Assembly (NCBI GenBank): GCA_035760965.1
Contig: DASTRY010000068.1
Coordinates: forward strand, 1-14,359
Reading direction: 5' to 3'
DNA length: 14,359 bases
DNA from: JADGHX01 sp035760965
Lineage (GTDB): Bacteria; Pseudomonadota; Gammaproteobacteria; Steroidobacterales; Steroidobacteraceae
The position numbers were made by a program, and so were the translations under genes. Of this stretch, positions 8,095 through 14,359 are shown piece by piece (the stretch's first letter is position 1; every line of letters begins with the position of its first letter). The notes below the pieces were generated by a model that had not been told where the DNA came from, did no database searches, and saw nothing but the letters and a program-made list of their open reading frames with translations.

Positions 8095-9215
8095 GTGTTG
8101 CCCTTGCCGCTCGGCAGGCGTGCGGCGGAGGTGGAGCCCGGCTCGTCCGTCTCGACGACGCGAATGCGATCCCCGTCCTTCAGAAAGCCTGCGCCGCGCT
8201 CGACCACGCGCTCGGTCGGCTGCAGGCCGGAGAGCACTTCGACGCGGCCATCGCGCACCGTGCCCGTCTCGATGCGGCGCCGCTCGACGCCCTGCTTGTC
8301 GTTCACGACGAAGACGTAACTGTAGCCATCGCGCACGATCACGCTCGCGAGCGGCAAGGTCGCGCTCGCCGAGCGCGCGATCTCGATTTCACCGCGCGCG
8401 AACATGCCGGGCCGCGCGTCGTCGGACTTCGGCAAATCGACATACACGAGACCCGTGCGCGTGCCGCTCTGCACAGTCGGCGCGACTGCGCGCACCTTGC
8501 CGACGAGCTGCGTGCCGTCGGCCGTCGTGATGCGCGCCGTCTGGCCGACTTTCACTTCGCGCATGCGCGCTTCGGGCACCTCGGCGCGCCATTCGACGCG
8601 GCTCTGGCGCAGGAGCCGCAGCATTTCCGCGCCCGCTTGCGCAATCTGCCCGACCACCACCGTACGCGCGGTGATCACACCGTCATCGGGCGCAAGCACG
8701 CGCGTGTACTGCAGCTTCAACTGCGAGCCTTCGAGATCCGACTGCGCGGCTGCAACGCGCGCCTGCGCGGCGAGGAACTCGGCCTTCAACTGCTCGTGCT
8801 GCGCATCCGAGACCGCACCGGAATTCAGGATCGACTCGGCGCGTCGCAGATTCGAAGATGCGGTGATGAGCTGTGCATCGGCCTGCGCCTTGGCGGCCTT
8901 TTTCGCCGCGACTTCCGCCGACAACATCTCGTTCGCGAGACGCACGAGCTCCTGGCCTTTGCGCACCTTGTCGCCGACGTCGACGTTCACGGCAGCAACG
9001 CGATAGCCGCCGACTTCCGATCCGATCACGGCTTCCTGCCACGCATAGACGCTGCCGGTCGCGACGACCGTGCGCGCGAACTGCTCGGTGCGGGGAGTCG
9101 TCACGCTGACTGCGAGCGAGCCGCTGCCGGCGCGCGCCTGCGCGGCCGCAGGCGGCGCGGCGCACGTCACACTCGCGACGAGCGTCGCGAGGAAGAACGA
9201 GTGAGGAATACGCAT
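8091..9215 (-). CDS. RND efflux periplasmic adaptor (membrane fusion protein)
   Basis: This adaptor would bridge the RND permease and an outer-membrane channel. From ATG 9215 the product is 374 residues, starting MRIPHSFFLATLVASVTCAA with a signal peptidase I site near AAAQA. The cysteine lies in SVTC, a poor lipobox, so it is probably not a lipoprotein. A biotinyl-lipoyl half-motif (GSEVGGYRVAAVNVDVGDKV, about 65-85) is followed by an alpha-helical coiled-coil hairpin (about 95-160), the second lipoyl half (VLAPDDGVITARTV), a beta-barrel with GMFARGEI, and a membrane-proximal domain. The frame is open to a TTG at 9272, but that start would run through both operator palindromes and place residues before the signal peptide, so ATG 9215 is preferred. 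No clear Shine-Dalgarno precedes it. It diverges from marR and overlaps the permease by 4 nt. Confidence 0.93.
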   Translation of the reverse strand: MRIPHSFFLATLVASVTCAAPPAAAQARAGSGSLAVSVTTPRTEQFARTVVATGSVYAWQEAVIGSEVGGYRVAAVNVDVGDKVRKGQELVRLANEMLSAEVAAKKAAKAQADAQLITASSNLRRAESILNSGAVSDAQHEQLKAEFLAAQARVAAAQSDLEGSQLKLQYTRVLAPDDGVITARTVVVGQIAQAGAEMLRLLRQSRVEWRAEVPEARMREVKVGQTARITTADGTQLVGKVRAVAPTVQSGTRTGLVYVDLPKSDDARPGMFARGEIEIARSASATLPLASVIVRDGYSYVFVVNDKQGVERRRIETGTVRDGRVEVLSGLQPTERVVERGAGFLKDGDRIRVVETDEPGSTSAARLPSGKGNT

Positions 9216-9221
9216 GGGTGG

Positions 9222-9249
9222 TTGCCAATGATCAGGTCCCTGATACGAT
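9222..9249 (+). promoter_or_regulatory. Predicted promoter of the MarR gene
   Basis: TTGCCA (9222-9227, 5/6 match to -35), a 16-bp spacer and TACGAT (9244-9249, 4/6 match to -10). The start would fall near 9256, leaving a leader of about 21 nt. Operator copy 1 fills the spacer and copy 2 covers the start site. Confidence 0.6.
9231..9244. promoter_or_regulatory. Operator copy 1 for the MarR regulator
   Basis: ATCAGGTCCCTGAT is a palindrome of the form ATCAGGNNCCTGAT. It sits between the -35 and -10 of the marR promoter and just at the start site of the pump promoter. Length and position fit MarR-family dimer sites. Confidence 0.7.
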
Positions 9250-9272
9250 ATCAGGAACCTGATTTCTGGCAA
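9245..9272 (-). promoter_or_regulatory. Predicted promoter of the RND efflux operon
   Basis: On the minus strand, TTGCCA (9272-9267), a 16-bp spacer and TATCGT (9250-9245, 4/6). The start would fall near 9238, about 23 nt before the adaptor ATG. It mirrors the marR promoter: same -35, same spacing, and -10 boxes overlapping by 5 bp. Operator copy 2 fills its spacer. Confidence 0.6.
9250..9263. promoter_or_regulatory. Operator copy 2 for the MarR regulator
   Basis: ATCAGGAACCTGAT repeats the palindrome ATCAGGNNCCTGAT, 19 bp centre to centre from copy 1, nearly two helical turns. The two copies together form a 33-bp inverted repeat (14 of 15 arm positions matching, 3-bp centre). Confidence 0.7.
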
Positions 9273-9276
9273 TCCG

Positions 9277-9810
9277 ATGGCCCGTCATTCTCCGGACGCG
9301 CGTCCGATCCGTGAACCCGTTCCGCTGCCCGAGCCGGGCTCGGATGTCGGGTTCGCGCTACGCAACCTCATGCAGACCTTCCGCCAGCGCATCGAAACGG
9401 CGCTGCGCGAGCAGGGTCTCGAGCTCTCGTTCGCGCACGCGATGGTGTTGAAGCACCTCGCCAAGGAGCCGGGGCTTTCCGGCGCGCAGCTCGCCCGGCG
9501 CACCATCGTCACCGCGCAGAGCATGAACGGCCTGCTGCACGGCCTGGAATCCACCGGGATGGTGGTGCGCGAGCCGCATCCCGAGAACCGGCGCACCGAC
9601 TGCTGGTTCATGACGCGCGCCGGCTATCGGCAGATGCAGCAGGTCGGCGACATCATCGAAGGGATCATCGGGCGCATGCTGGCCTCGCTCTCGAAGGCGG
9701 ACGCGGCCCGGCTCACCGAGCTGCTCGAGGAGTGCGCGAGCGCGCTCCAAGCTGGTGCAGAGAATGGCGCGAAGAGCGTCAGTGGGTCATCGCGTACAGC
9801 ACGTAGTTGA
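9277..9810 (+). CDS. MarR-family transcriptional regulator
   Basis: This is a cytosolic dimeric winged-helix repressor, probably of itself and of the divergent RND pump. The 177-residue product has an N-terminal dimerisation helix (about 25-45), the MarR helix-turn-helix (about 50-95: LSFAHAMVLKHLAK, LSGAQLARRTIVTAQSMNGLLHGLESTGMV) and a wing with PHPENRRTDCWFMT (about 100-113) corresponding to the usual DPEDRR motif. C-terminal helices (about 118-160) complete the dimer interface. It has a Cys in the wing (109) and one at 153; whether either senses oxidants is unknown. The first ~22 residues are proline- and arginine-rich and probably disordered. ATG 9277 is the first in frame after the operator region. 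Its 3' end overlaps the convergent DUF4159 gene by 32 bp. Confidence 0.93.
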   Translation: MARHSPDARPIREPVPLPEPGSDVGFALRNLMQTFRQRIETALREQGLELSFAHAMVLKHLAKEPGLSGAQLARRTIVTAQSMNGLLHGLESTGMVVREPHPENRRTDCWFMTRAGYRQMQQVGDIIEGIIGRMLASLSKADAARLTELLEECASALQAGAENGAKSVSGSSRTARS

Positions 9811-10603
9811 TCGCAAATCGATACGCGATGCCGGTGAGCGGCTGCGGGTAGAGCGGGTCGTCGGCGTGCTCCCACGCATCGCCCATATCCATGTTCCAGT
9901 TGATGATGACGCAGAGGCGGTTCTGGTCGTCGTACACGCCGCGCCAGTGCGGCACGTAGCCGTCCTGCTCGTACGTCACGCCGCGCAGCACTGAGCCGAA
10001 GCCGGGGATCTGCGGGTGCTCGTTGAGATCGTAGAGCACGTGGAACACCTCGTCCTGATTCGGAATCTCGACCACGGGCCGATCCGGGAACACGCGGCTC
10101 AGGGACTGCATGAAGCCGCCCCACTCCCAGGTGCCGTGAAAGTCGTCGACGACCAGGGTGCCGCCGCGGTCGAGATACTCCCGCAACCGTTTCACCTCGG
10201 CGTTGCTCAGATCCCAACCGCCGACCTCGACCGCGTACAGGAACGGATGATCGAAGATGTCATCGTCGTCGAGCGACATGGCCGTGCCGCGCGGCGCGAC
10301 CGACACGCGCGTCAGGCGCTTGAGGCCTTGCGCGAGATGATCCTCGGCGGCGGGTGAGTCCGTGGTCCAACGCATGGCACCCCAGCCGCGCGAGAACTCC
10401 GGGTTCTCGGAATAGACGAGGCGCGCAAACTGGAACTCGTACTGCGGCTCGTCCTTGTAGAGCACCTCGCCGTGCTCGTTGGTCATGTACCAGCGTCCCT
10501 TCACCGCGGGCGAGATGCCGTCCGCATCGGCACCCGAGCTCGCCATGAGCACCGGGCACGCACACAGCGTCGTACACGCCAGCGCTCGCACCCAGTGTTT
10601 CAT
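9779..10603 (-). CDS. DUF4159 domain protein, predicted secreted
   Basis: The function is unknown. The 274-residue product starts with a signal-like segment (MKHWVRALACTTLCACPVLM, cleavage likely near residue 27), so it should be periplasmic. The LCAC stretch is a poor lipobox. From about residue 55 it carries the DUF4159 pattern: FQFARLVYSENPEF, WTTDSPAAEDHLAQGLKRLTRV, then VGGWDLSNAEVKRLREYLDRGGTLVVDDF and the C-terminal GIAYRFAINYVLYAM. DUF4159 is related to glutamine-amidotransferase-like alpha/beta folds and in many bacteria is the C-terminal part of large membrane proteins encoded beside MoxR ATPases and DUF58 proteins. Here it stands alone and none of those partners are present. ATG 10603 has GGAG 7 nt upstream that overlaps the stop of the preceding small membrane protein gene, so the two are probably cotranscribed. 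Confidence 0.85.
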   Translation of the reverse strand: MKHWVRALACTTLCACPVLMASSGADADGISPAVKGRWYMTNEHGEVLYKDEPQYEFQFARLVYSENPEFSRGWGAMRWTTDSPAAEDHLAQGLKRLTRVSVAPRGTAMSLDDDDIFDHPFLYAVEVGGWDLSNAEVKRLREYLDRGGTLVVDDFHGTWEWGGFMQSLSRVFPDRPVVEIPNQDEVFHVLYDLNEHPQIPGFGSVLRGVTYEQDGYVPHWRGVYDDQNRLCVIINWNMDMGDAWEHADDPLYPQPLTGIAYRFAINYVLYAMTH

Positions 10604-10607
10604 GGCT

Positions 10608-10853
10608 CTACTCCATTCGCGGCCGGTATCGGACGAGCCCGAAGATGCCGATACCGATCCATATCACGTTGAGGGCCGCCGAGGGAAACGCGCCGTTGTA
10701 ACCGCTGTTGATGACGAAGCCGACCGCACCGGCGACGTTCATCCAGTGATAGAGCGCCGAGCGGCCGTCGACCTTGCCGGCCGAGAGCAATGCATACGCG
10801 GCCAAGATGAGCACGGCCGCAATCCAACCGACGACTTCGATCAACGGTTTCAA
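10608..10853 (-). CDS. Small CBU_0592-like membrane protein
   Basis: The 81-residue product is almost entirely membrane-spanning, with segments at about 5-24, 36-52 and 57-75 and a basic C-terminus (RYRPRME). The pattern (short N-terminal helix, YHWMNVAGAVGFVINSGYNG, then PSAALNVIWIGIGIFGL) resembles the CBU_0592-like family of unknown function found widely in proteobacteria. The start is a TTG at 10853-10851: no ATG or GTG is available in frame nearby, and GGAG lies 8 nt upstream. That GGAG sits in the palindrome GCTCCGGAGC. The gene begins just 18 bp after the rpoC terminator U-run, and ends 4 bp before the DUF4159 gene, with which it probably forms a two-gene operon. Confidence 0.8.
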   Translation of the reverse strand: MKPLIEVVGWIAAVLILAAYALLSAGKVDGRSALYHWMNVAGAVGFVINSGYNGAFPSAALNVIWIGIGIFGLVRYRPRME

Positions 10854-10860
10854 GACGAAC

Positions 10861-10870
10861 GCTCCGGAGC
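10861..10870. repeat. 10-bp palindrome covering the Shine-Dalgarno
   Basis: GCTCCGGAGC is a perfect palindrome containing the GGAG of the TTG-started membrane protein gene. As RNA it could pair only with a second copy or with a small loop variant, so a hairpin role is weak; dimerisation or chance is possible. Confidence 0.35.
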
Positions 10871-10871
10871 G

Positions 10872-10908
10872 AGAAAAGAAAAGGGCCGGTGAGTTGCCCC
10901 ACCGGCCC
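10872..10908 (-). terminator. Intrinsic terminator of the rpoBC operon
   Basis: Read on the minus strand, GGGCCGGTG and CACCGGCCC form a perfect 9-bp GC-rich stem (10908-10900 with 10891-10883) with an 8-nt loop, followed directly by TTTTCTTTTCT. It lies 30 bp after the rpoC stop. This is a textbook Rho-independent terminator and the clearest one in the window. Confidence 0.9.
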
Positions 10909-10938
10909 CTATCCTAGCTTGCTGCCTCGCTTGCGTGC

Positions 10939-13900
10939 TCAGCTCGCCGAGCTGCTTTCTTCTTCGCCGACGTTCGTCTCCTCGGTGTCCGGCAAGCCGC
11001 CGCCGACGTCCATGAAGCTGCGCCGTTCGGCGCCCTCGGTGCGACGGCGCCGGTGCGCATGGGCCGCGAAGCCCGTGCCCGCCGGGATCAGCCGGCCGAC
11101 GATCACGTTCTCCTTGAGGCCGCGCAGATCGTCCTTCAGGCCACGCACGGCCGCTTCCGTGAGGACGCGGGTGGTTTCCTGGAACGACGCGGCGGAGATG
11201 AAGGACTCCGTGGCCAGCGACGCCTTGGTGATGCCGAGCAGCACCGGCTGCAACGCCGCGCGCTGCTTGCCTTCCTGCTCGGTGCGATCGTTGATGTCGA
11301 GCGCACGCGAGCGGTCGAGCTGCTCGCCGCGGAGCAGGCCGGTTTCGCCCGAGGCCGAGACCTCCGACTTGCGCAGCATCTGGCGAATGATCACCTCGAT
11401 GTGCTTGTCGTTGATCTTCACGCCCTGGAGGCGATAGACGTCCTGGATCTCGCGCACGAGATAGTTCGCCAGCGCCTCGACGCCCTGCAGCCGTAGGATG
11501 TCGTGCGCGTTCAGCTCGCCGTCCGCGATCACCTCGCCGCGCTCGACGGTTTCGCCTTCGAACACGTTGAGCTGGCGCCACTTCGGAATCAGCTCCTCGT
11601 ACTTCTCGCCGTCGTCGCTCGTGATGATGAGACGCCGCTTGCCCTTGGTCTCCTTGCCGAAGCTCACCGTGCCGCTCTTCTCCGCGAGGATCGCGGGGTC
11701 CTTCGGCTTGCGCGCTTCGAACAGGTCCGCGACGCGCGGCAGACCGCCGGTGATGTCGCGGGTCTTCGACGACTCCTGCGGGATGCGCGCGATGATGTCG
11801 CCCGCGCTCACCTTCGCACCGTCCTCGAGATTGATGAGAGCACCCGGGGGCAGCGTGTACACCGCCGGAATCTCGGTGTTCGCGAACGTGACTTCCTTGC
11901 CCTTCGCGTTGATCAGGCGAATGGTCGGACGCAGGTCCTTGCCGCCGCGCTGCTTGGTATCGAGCACCACGGTGGAGGACAGGCCCGTCACTTCGTCGAG
12001 CTGCGTGGTCACGGTCAGGCCGTCCACGAAGTCGTGGAACTTGACCATGCCCGGCACCTCGGTGACGACCGGGTGGGTGTGCGGATCCCAGGTCGCGACG
12101 ACCTGGCCCGCGGCCACCGTGTCGCCTTCCTTCACGCTGATCACCGCGCCGTACGGAATCTTGTAGCGCTCGCGCTCGCGGCCGAACTCGTCCACCACAC
12201 CGATTTCGCCCGAACGGGACACGGCCACGAGGTGACCCTTCTCGTGCTGGACGGTCTTGATGTGATGGAAGCGGATCGTGCCCTTGTTGCGCACTTCGAC
12301 GCTCGAGGCCGCCGCCGCTCGCGAGGCCGCACCACCGATGTGGAACGTACGCATCGTGAGCTGCGTGCCCGGCTCGCCGATCGACTGCGCGGCGATAACA
12401 CCGACCGCCTCGCCGATCGAGATCGGGCGACCGCGACCGAGATCGCGCCCGTAGCACGCCGAGCACACGCCGTAGCGCGTCTCGCACGTGATCGGCGAAC
12501 GCACCTTCAGCTGATCCACGCCCTCGCTCTCGATGAGTCGCACGAGCTTCTCGTCGATGAGCGTGTTGCGCGCGATGAGCACTTCGCCGGTGCCCGGCTT
12601 CAGAATGTCCTCCGCCAGCGTACGACCGAGCACGCGCTCGCCCAGCGCTTCCACCACGTCACCGCCTTCGACCAGCGGCGTCATGGTGAGGCCCTGCGCG
12701 GTGCCGCAGTCCGCCTCCGTGACCACGAGGTCCTGCGCGACGTCGACGAGACGGCGCGTGAGGTAACCCGAGTTCGCGGTCTTCAACGCGGTGTCGGCGA
12801 GACCCTTGCGGGCGCCGTGCGTCGAGATGAAGTACTGCTGCGTGTTCAGACCTTCGCGGAAGTTCGCGGTGATCGGCGTCTCGATGATCGAGCCGTCCGG
12901 CTTCGCCATGAGGCCGCGCATCCCGGCGAGCTGACGGATCTGGGCCGCGCTACCGCGGGCACCGGAGTCCGCCATCATGAAGATGGAGTTGAACGACTTC
13001 TGGCGGACCTTCTGGCCCTTGGAGTCGATCACTTCCTCGCTGCCGAGCTTTTCCATCATCGCCTTCGCCACCTGATCGTTGGCGCGCGACCAGATGTCGA
13101 CGACCTTGTTGTAGCGCTCGCCGTTCGTGACGAGACCCGACGCGTACTGCTCCTGGATCTCCTTCACCTCGCGGTCCGCACCGGCCACGATCTTCGTCTT
13201 CTGCTCCGGAATGACGATGTCGTCGATGCCGAAGGACACCGCAGCGCGCGTCGCATACGCGAAGCCCGTGTACATCAGCTGGTCGGCGAACACGACTGTC
13301 TCCTTCAGACCGAGCGCGCGATAGCACGCGTTGATCGTCGCGGAGATCGCCTTCTTCGTCATGTCCATGTTGATCAGGTCGAAGGGCAGGCCCTTCGGCA
13401 GGATCTCGGACAGGATCGCGCGGCCGACGGTCGTGTTGTAGTGCTTCACGACCTCGGTGAACGTGCCGTCGGCGTTCTGCACGTGCTGCTTCAGGCGCAC
13501 GCGAATCTTCGCCTGCAGATCGGCGTTGCGGCTCTCGTAGGCGCGGTGCACTTCCTGCACGTCGCTGAAGAACATGCCTTCGCCCTTGGCGCCGATACGC
13601 TCGCGCGTCATGTAGTAGAGGCCGAGCACGACGTCCTGCGACGGCACGATGATCGGGTCACCGTTCGCCGGCGAGAGGATGTTGTTCGACGACATCATGA
13701 GCGCGCGCGCTTCGAGCTGCGACTCGAGAGAGAGCGGCACGTGGACCGCCATCTGGTCGCCGTCGAAGTCCGCGTTGAACGCCGTGCAGACGAGCGGGTG
13801 CAGCTGAATGGCCTTGCCCTCGATCAGCACGGGCTCGAACGCCTGGATGCCCAGGCGGTGCAGCGTCGGCGCGCGATTCAGCATCACGGGATGCTCGCGG

Positions 13901-14359
13901 ATCACCTCTTCGAGGATGTCCCACACTTCCGGACCTTCACGCTCGACGAGGCGCTTGGCCGCCTTGATGGTCGAAGCCTCGCCCCGCAGCTGCAGCTTCT
14001 GGAAGATGAACGGCTTGAACAGCTCGAGCGCCATCTTCTTCGGCAGACCGCACTGATGCAGGCGCAGCGTCGGACCGACGACGATCACCGAGCGACCGGA
14101 GTAGTCCACGCGCTTGCCGAGCAGGTTCTGGCGGAACCGGCCCTGCTTGCCCTTGATCATGTCCGCGAGCGACTTCAGCGGACGCTTGTTGGTGCCCGTG
14201 ATCGCACGGCCGCGGCGGCCGTTGTCGAGCAGCGCGTCCACCGCTTCCTGCAGCATGCGCTTTTCGTTGCGCACGATGATGTCCGGCGCGTTCAGCTCGA
14301 GGAGCCGGCGCAGACGGTTGTTGCGGTTGATGACGCGGCGATACAGGTCGTTCAGGTCC
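10939..14359 (-). CDS. rpoC: DNA-directed RNA polymerase beta-prime subunit (partial, N-terminus missing)
   Basis: This is the largest catalytic subunit of RNA polymerase. 1139 residues to the stop at 10939 are visible; compared with E. coli (1407) roughly the first 270-300, including the N-terminal zinc site, lie outside the window. The fragment opens DLNDLYRRVINRNNRL in the clamp/rudder region. The catalytic magnesium loop NADFDGDQ is encoded at about 13753-13776. The second zinc site is present (a DCGTA cysteine, then the cysteines of TCETRYGVCSACYG at about 12450-12490). The trigger loop LTMRTFHIGGAASR follows, then a long proteobacterial-type insertion before the C-terminal region, with DITGGLPRVADLFEARKPKD and ITKASLATESFISAASFQET. 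The C-terminus ends in an acidic, serine-rich tail. No frame disruption is seen. Confidence 0.98.
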   Translation of the reverse strand, partial: DLNDLYRRVINRNNRLRRLLELNAPDIIVRNEKRMLQEAVDALLDNGRRGRAITGTNKRPLKSLADMIKGKQGRFRQNLLGKRVDYSGRSVIVVGPTLRLHQCGLPKKMALELFKPFIFQKLQLRGEASTIKAAKRLVEREGPEVWDILEEVIREHPVMLNRAPTLHRLGIQAFEPVLIEGKAIQLHPLVCTAFNADFDGDQMAVHVPLSLESQLEARALMMSSNNILSPANGDPIIVPSQDVVLGLYYMTRERIGAKGEGMFFSDVQEVHRAYESRNADLQAKIRVRLKQHVQNADGTFTEVVKHYNTTVGRAILSEILPKGLPFDLINMDMTKKAISATINACYRALGLKETVVFADQLMYTGFAYATRAAVSFGIDDIVIPEQKTKIVAGADREVKEIQEQYASGLVTNGERYNKVVDIWSRANDQVAKAMMEKLGSEEVIDSKGQKVRQKSFNSIFMMADSGARGSAAQIRQLAGMRGLMAKPDGSIIETPITANFREGLNTQQYFISTHGARKGLADTALKTANSGYLTRRLVDVAQDLVVTEADCGTAQGLTMTPLVEGGDVVEALGERVLGRTLAEDILKPGTGEVLIARNTLIDEKLVRLIESEGVDQLKVRSPITCETRYGVCSACYGRDLGRGRPISIGEAVGVIAAQSIGEPGTQLTMRTFHIGGAASRAAAASSVEVRNKGTIRFHHIKTVQHEKGHLVAVSRSGEIGVVDEFGRERERYKIPYGAVISVKEGDTVAAGQVVATWDPHTHPVVTEVPGMVKFHDFVDGLTVTTQLDEVTGLSSTVVLDTKQRGGKDLRPTIRLINAKGKEVTFANTEIPAVYTLPPGALINLEDGAKVSAGDIIARIPQESSKTRDITGGLPRVADLFEARKPKDPAILAEKSGTVSFGKETKGKRRLIITSDDGEKYEELIPKWRQLNVFEGETVERGEVIADGELNAHDILRLQGVEALANYLVREIQDVYRLQGVKINDKHIEVIIRQMLRKSEVSASGETGLLRGEQLDRSRALDINDRTEQEGKQRAALQPVLLGITKASLATESFISAASFQETTRVLTEAAVRGLKDDLRGLKENVIVGRLIPAGTGFAAHAHRRRRTEGAERRSFMDVGGGLPDTEETNVGEEESSSAS

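Noticed and set aside
6859..8319. 486-codon open frame on the plus strand opposite the RND permease and adaptor
   Set aside because: It spans two real genes on the other strand and has the His/Arg/Asp-rich make-up of antisense frames; the 5503-6675 plus-strand frame is the same case.
9216..9272. Adaptor start at TTG 9272
   Set aside because: It would translate through both operator palindromes and put 19 residues ahead of a good signal peptide; ATG 9215 is more likely.
4388..10938. Genomic island or mobile element between rpoC and rpsL
   Set aside because: No integrase, transposase, terminal repeats, tRNA or obvious composition break is visible by eye; an insertion can only be argued from gene order.
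10850..12487. 545-codon alternative minus-strand frame inside rpoC
   Set aside because: It overlaps the conserved rpoC frame in a different register and encodes low-complexity Arg/Gly/Ala-rich sequence; rpoC is intact and recognisable throughout.

Overview
The window is a high-GC stretch of a proteobacterial chromosome, most likely from a gammaproteobacterium near the Steroidobacterales/Nevskiales/Xanthomonadales. That placement is inferred from gene order and from EF-G, S12 and beta-prime sequences close to the E. coli type; no database search was possible. Two blocks of core information-processing genes frame an accessory block. Right end (10939-14359, minus strand): the C-terminal four-fifths of rpoC, followed by a clear intrinsic terminator. 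Left end (1-4192, minus strand): the str operon rpsL-rpsG-fusA-tuf, with tuf cut by the window edge just before its stop codon.

In many proteobacteria rpsL follows rpoC closely. Here about 6.7 kb separates them. Starting next to rpoC it holds: a small three-helix membrane protein of the CBU_0592-like type with a TTG start, and a secreted DUF4159 protein (both minus strand); a MarR-family regulator (plus strand) diverging from an RND efflux pair, a periplasmic adaptor and an inner-membrane HAE1-type permease (minus strand); and a secreted or periplasmic SRPBCC/AHSA1-like protein (plus strand) that runs tail to tail into the permease. No outer-membrane channel gene is present, so the pump would need a TolC-type partner encoded elsewhere.

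The regulatory DNA is the most informative non-coding part. (1) The marR/adaptor intergenic region is almost perfectly two-fold symmetric: two copies of the palindrome ATCAGGNNCCTGAT lie in the spacers of two divergent promoters whose -10 boxes overlap on the symmetry axis. This suggests that one MarR protein represses itself and the pump together. (2) The str operon has its own near-consensus sigma-70 promoter (TTGACA, 17 bp, TAGAAT, then a GC-rich discriminator). Its leader of about 160 nt contains two GC-rich hairpins and a boxA-like CGCTCTTTAA, a candidate NusB/S10 antitermination element. (3) The rpoC terminator ends only 18 bp before the TTG-started membrane protein gene, whose Shine-Dalgarno lies in a perfect 10-bp palindrome, so that gene probably depends on read-through or on a promoter inside rpoC.

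I found no rRNA, tRNA, insertion sequence, CRISPR array, integrase or attachment site, and no clearly new multi-gene system. All genes are compactly packed, and no stretch over 300 bp lacks a gene; the longest gap is the 239-bp rpsL/SRPBCC divergent region.
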